From: Hymenopellis radicata
Taxonomy: Eukaryota > Basidiomycota > Agaricomycetes > Agaricales > Physalacriaceae
NCBI GenBank assembly: GCA_015501595.1
Contig: JADNRX010001307.1
Location: forward strand, 1 to 11,370
Direction of reading: 5' to 3'
Length of the DNA stretch: 11,370 nt
The stretch's first letter is position 1, and each line of letters starts with the position of its first letter. The position numbers and the translations under genes are program-made. Shown here in pieces: positions 8,461 through 11,370 of this stretch. The notes below the pieces were generated by a model. It was not told the DNA's origin. It was given only the letters and a program-made list of their open reading frames with translations, and ran no database searches.

Positions 8461-9300
8461 AACAAATCACCAGTTAGACAGCGAAACAGCATCACTGAGT
8501 AGATTGTTGATGGTCGTTGTCGTGGTCGGAGGCAAGAAAGCTTCCGGCCCGAGGACGTGACCAACGGCGTTGTGACATGTTACACCGCCGGCATTCCTGT
8601 GGCGTGAATAAGGGTGTGATATCGGTTCAGCTCCCTTTCTCCATTCGCGGGTGATATAACCTCGTGGCACTGTCATCGCCGAAGGCGTTCCAGTAAGGTG
8701 AAAATCCGATGGACAGAATCTGAAGGCTCATAAGCAATCCCGTGTGGTTTGGCCTCAGTTGCCCGCCCGCTGCAATCGTATCATTCAGATGTCCTGCGGA
8801 TATTACCCAGCGTGTTCGTGCTCGGTATCTTGCGAGAGCTCTCCGTAGGCTAACTGGAGTCTGACGTTGACATAGAAATAAGTATCATGGACTTGTCATT
8901 GACGGTAAAATGCACTAACCACGCTGGTAGGGTCAACACATGGAGCCGGGTGAAATGTAGATTCTTGAAGTTTGTCATTTCTAAAAAGGTGTTAAGATGA
9001 CCGGAAACGCGCGACATAGATTAACGAACTACAGGATATGCTGAGCGCGGACCTGCGACTGTGCCTTCAATGACGTCCAAGGCAGCCCAATACATGATTG
9101 GACAAAGTGATCAAACCATCATGTCGATCACAGCTTAATGCATTGGTCGCCCTGGCGTGAGGACGGAATGATACTGTATTCTTCGCGTTGAAACAGTCGT
9201 TAACATGCAAATGGAATAGGGGAATCGGGACGTCTTGAGCGAAACGGGTCTAAGGGTAAAAGGTCAATCATTATGATAGCGGTCAAACGCAAAGCCCAGA
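8461..9300. other. Region without a secure gene; possible spliced minus-strand open frame
   Basis: On the minus strand, three segments join in phase across two intron-like gaps: 9118-9033, 8980-8920 and 8860-8627, ending at TGA 8629-8627. Gap 1 (9032-8981, 52 bp) is GTAGTT...TTTTTAG with an upstream TTAAC; gap 2 (8919-8861, 59 bp) is GTTAGT...CGTCAG. The joined reading has about 126 codons, with stretches such as WFDHFVQSCIGLPWTSLKAQ and ILSIGFSPYWNAFGDD. No start codon fits upstream (TGA at 9121-9119) and no family is recognised. Third codon positions are less GC-rich than in the terpene synthase. This may be an incomplete or decaying gene, or coincidence. Confidence 0.22.
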
Positions 9301-10800
9301 CTTGCTGCTCGCAAAACTAATGTGTCGACGACTCGGTACTTCCGTATGAAACGTGAAGCATGGAGCGGTGAAGTATGGAGCGCTGACGGCGCAAGACTTG
9401 ATGGAGATGGCGGCAGAGGCGGATTTGAGACATGTTCACAGTTCCAAGGCAAGAAAGGTGAAGGTGGAAATGAGTATGTTCCGTCAAAGCGGTAACTCTG
9501 GAGAGAAAAGCCGAACCGGTCAGTCGGCAAACTCCAGCATCAGTCAAAACGGGGAGCTCGAATCACCATGCCGAAAGCCATCTCGTTGATGAATCATGTC
9601 GGCAGTGATGTTCCAAGGATGTCATGGAAAGACATACGGAATCGCGGAGAGGTACCATTTTGTCCGTTCCACAACTGTTTGTCAAGTTCAGAATGATGAA
9701 TAACAAGATGAGAACAATGCGACAGTTATTAAAAGAAGAAGGGACTGACGTTGGCGTAGATTTCTAACGCGAAGGGGGACGCTTTCTACCGCGCAGAGCT
9801 CATAAATTGAAAAAAATAGTGACCAAATGAGGAAGGAAGAATGGAGCACAGCCACAAGCGTCGCATGACCCAATAAGGACGGTGCCCGATTTGGGCTGTC
9901 CCGAACGCGACCACTACGCGCACTGCCAGCCTCTCAAGCTCCGATAAATATATTACCTTTACATTCTTCTAAGCACAATTTCAACCGTAAAATCCTTACC
10001 GTGCCGCCCGACTACCACTTCTGAAACTAGGAAATTCATTTTTTCTGACATTGACATGCATTATTGCATGGAGCCTGCATCAGTGCGTTAGAATACACTG
10101 TATCTCAACCAGAACCCTTACCGCTCTCGCTCGGCTACTCCCGCCTGACGGCCTTACCATGAAATGTACTTGAATGTGGTCTGGCTCAGCCAGTGAATCG
10201 GCGAGTCATTGCATCCGCTCTTACGAGAGCTATCCAGCTTGAGAGACGGCTCTAAGTCTCCACTGTGGGGTCTAGAACTCTTACATCGAAATGAACATGA
10301 TAGATTGAGGCTTATACACTACTATACCTATACCTCGACTCGTCAATGCAATGATATCGAGATCTATGACTGAATCATATAGCAACTCATTCATGCCGTT
10401 GAACTCTTCTTCGCTAAGTGATGATAAATGCGATGGCGGATTCTTCTTCCTGGGATCCAACTTAGGTTAGGCCGGGTAGCTGACGAAGGACATCCAACCA
10501 CCAACAATTTTGCTTCTTCGAGTCTTCCAGAGGCACTGTAAGAATCAACTGAGAAGCAACCGGAAGGCAACCAAGAACCGACCGTGATGGACCAAAATGA
10601 GCCAGGCGGGCTAGGCTAAATTATCTTTCAAACGCGTAGCTGGCGCTTGTGGCTTGTCAATATGTACGCGCTATGGCTTCAAACGTAGACGTGATAATTT
10701 CGCCTCCCGTAGCACGCACATACTGTAAGCGATCACCACCCCTCCCTCCGGGACCTCAGCGCTCAGCAATGAGAGGGCGTATGACTCTGAATTAATCTGA
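9301..10800. other. Intergenic region, no gene recognised
   Basis: Scattered open frames under 90 codons occur on both strands; none shows a known domain. The longest tidy one (+, 9353-9589) covers the 15-bp tandem duplication and has a Ser/Lys-rich composition without recognisable features. A short palindrome ATGCA-TTAT-TGCAT occurs around 10058-10071. Nothing else could be supported. Confidence 0.4.
9353..9382. repeat. 15-bp tandem duplication
   Basis: GTGAAGCATGGAGCG (9353-9367) is followed directly by GTGAAGTATGGAGCG (9368-9382), with a single C/T difference. The unit length is a multiple of three, so it would be neutral to frame if the surrounding open frame were coding, but coding is not shown. 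Confidence 0.75.
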
Positions 10801-10909
10801 CGCGGGCCTCAGTTAACAGGTTGTCTGGCATCACACATATGTACATCGGTACCGTACTTGTAGGTTGCCAATTGGACAGAAGCATCTATAGAGGCAACCG
10901 AAAGGCAAT
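10556..10909 (+). repeat. Dispersed 16-bp direct repeat pair
   Basis: GCAACCGGAAGGCAAC at 10556-10571 recurs as GCAACCGAAAGGCAAT at 10894-10909, 14 of 16 bases identical and about 340 bp apart. Only the two ends of this interval are the repeat copies; the DNA between is ordinary intergenic sequence. The pair may be spaced regulatory sites or chance similarity. Confidence 0.3.
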
Positions 10910-11280
10910 ACATCTGAGGTGCTTCCTGATTGCTTCCATCTCGGGCCAAAATCTGAGCTCAGCGGTTCACTTTGCCTGTGGAAGCAGAAGCGGTCAGCGA
11001 TCGCTATAGGCGGGTGTGGCCCGTTTTGCAATTGCTGCGCGGACAGCACTGCCACTTGTTTATCTTCTGTCGACAGAATAAACAAGCCGGCATCGCTGTG
11101 AGTGACGTCGAGCACCTCTTTTCCCCTTTCCATAACGAGTTTAATTGGCCCGCGCCGTCTGGCCCCACCGCTAAGAAGCTGCGATATAATCGCCGAAATG
11201 TGCGCCATTTTTGCTTTCCAACGGTACTAAAGGCGAATCCATTCTGGCATACAACAGCTTTTTGACGCCCGAGCGCGACG
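10801..11280. other. Probable upstream region of the gene at the window's right edge
   Basis: Overlapping open frames occur on both strands (for example minus 11208-10831 and plus 10972-11265). They shadow each other and show no recognisable domain, so none is annotated. ATATAAT at about 11184-11190, some 95 bp before the ATG at 11281, is a possible TATA element for that gene. Confidence 0.35.
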
Positions 11281-11370
11281 ATGAGCTCGACCCGCATATC
11301 CCGTTCTTTTGGCCCGAATGACTCTGCGCTGGACGACGAGAACGAGACCCACAGGCGACGCGCAGCTCGT
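11281..11370 (+). CDS. Probable 5' end of a gene, cut by the window edge
   Basis: An open frame starts at ATG 11281 and stays open through the last base (30 codons: MSSTRISRSFGPNDSALDDE and onwards, polar and charged). An in-frame TGA lies ten codons or fewer upstream, so this is the first possible start. The context is favourable, with A at -3. The Ser/Arg-rich, acidic then basic composition looks like a disordered N-terminus, but the fragment is too short to assign a family. An intron or chance frame cannot be excluded. Confidence 0.45.
   Translation, partial: MSSTRISRSFGPNDSALDDENETHRRRAAR

Noticed and set aside
10831..11208. Minus-strand open frame of 125 codons
   Set aside because: No known domain, overlapped by plus-strand frames of similar length, and it lies in the probable upstream region of the gene at 11281.

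Overview
The window looks like nuclear DNA of an agaricomycete (mushroom-forming basidiomycete). The evidence is a fungal-specific FunK1-type protein kinase, a Cop/Omp-type sesquiterpene synthase and a wax-synthase-like MBOAT acyltransferase. These genes have many introns of about 47-60 bp, TATA boxes and pyrimidine-rich leaders. No bacterial-type operon, rRNA, tRNA or CRISPR array was seen.

Layout. 1-473: upstream region of the kinase locus, with a TATA box at 402-409. 474-3107 (+): a FunK1 kinase whose conserved blocks are all recognisable but which changes frame about five times outside plausible introns, so it is called a pseudogene (assembly error is the alternative). 3108-4250: no secure gene; 3115-3527 holds protein-like open stretches. 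4251-4404: a MITE-like inverted-repeat element, flanked by exact 9-bp direct repeats, inserted at the TATA box of the next gene. 4479-5775 (+): an intact three-exon membrane-bound O-acyltransferase of the wax-synthase type, which needs one GC-AG intron. 5776-6693: intergenic, between convergent genes. 6694-7938 (-): a complete sesquiterpene synthase in five exons, whose stop codon is probably created at the last splice junction. 7939-8460: its promoter and leader. 8461-11280: about 2.8 kb without a secure gene, but with a possible spliced minus-strand open frame (9118-8627), a 15-bp tandem duplication and other small repeats. 11281-11370 (+): probable first codons of a gene that runs off the window.

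How the genes could work together. The terpene synthase would cyclise farnesyl diphosphate to a sesquiterpene hydrocarbon or alcohol. The acyltransferase could acylate an alcohol from that pathway. Their 3' ends face each other about 0.9 kb apart, so the pair is a candidate minimal sesquiterpene cluster. The functional link is inferred from proximity only; no P450, transporter or regulator was recognised here. The kinase is probably unrelated.
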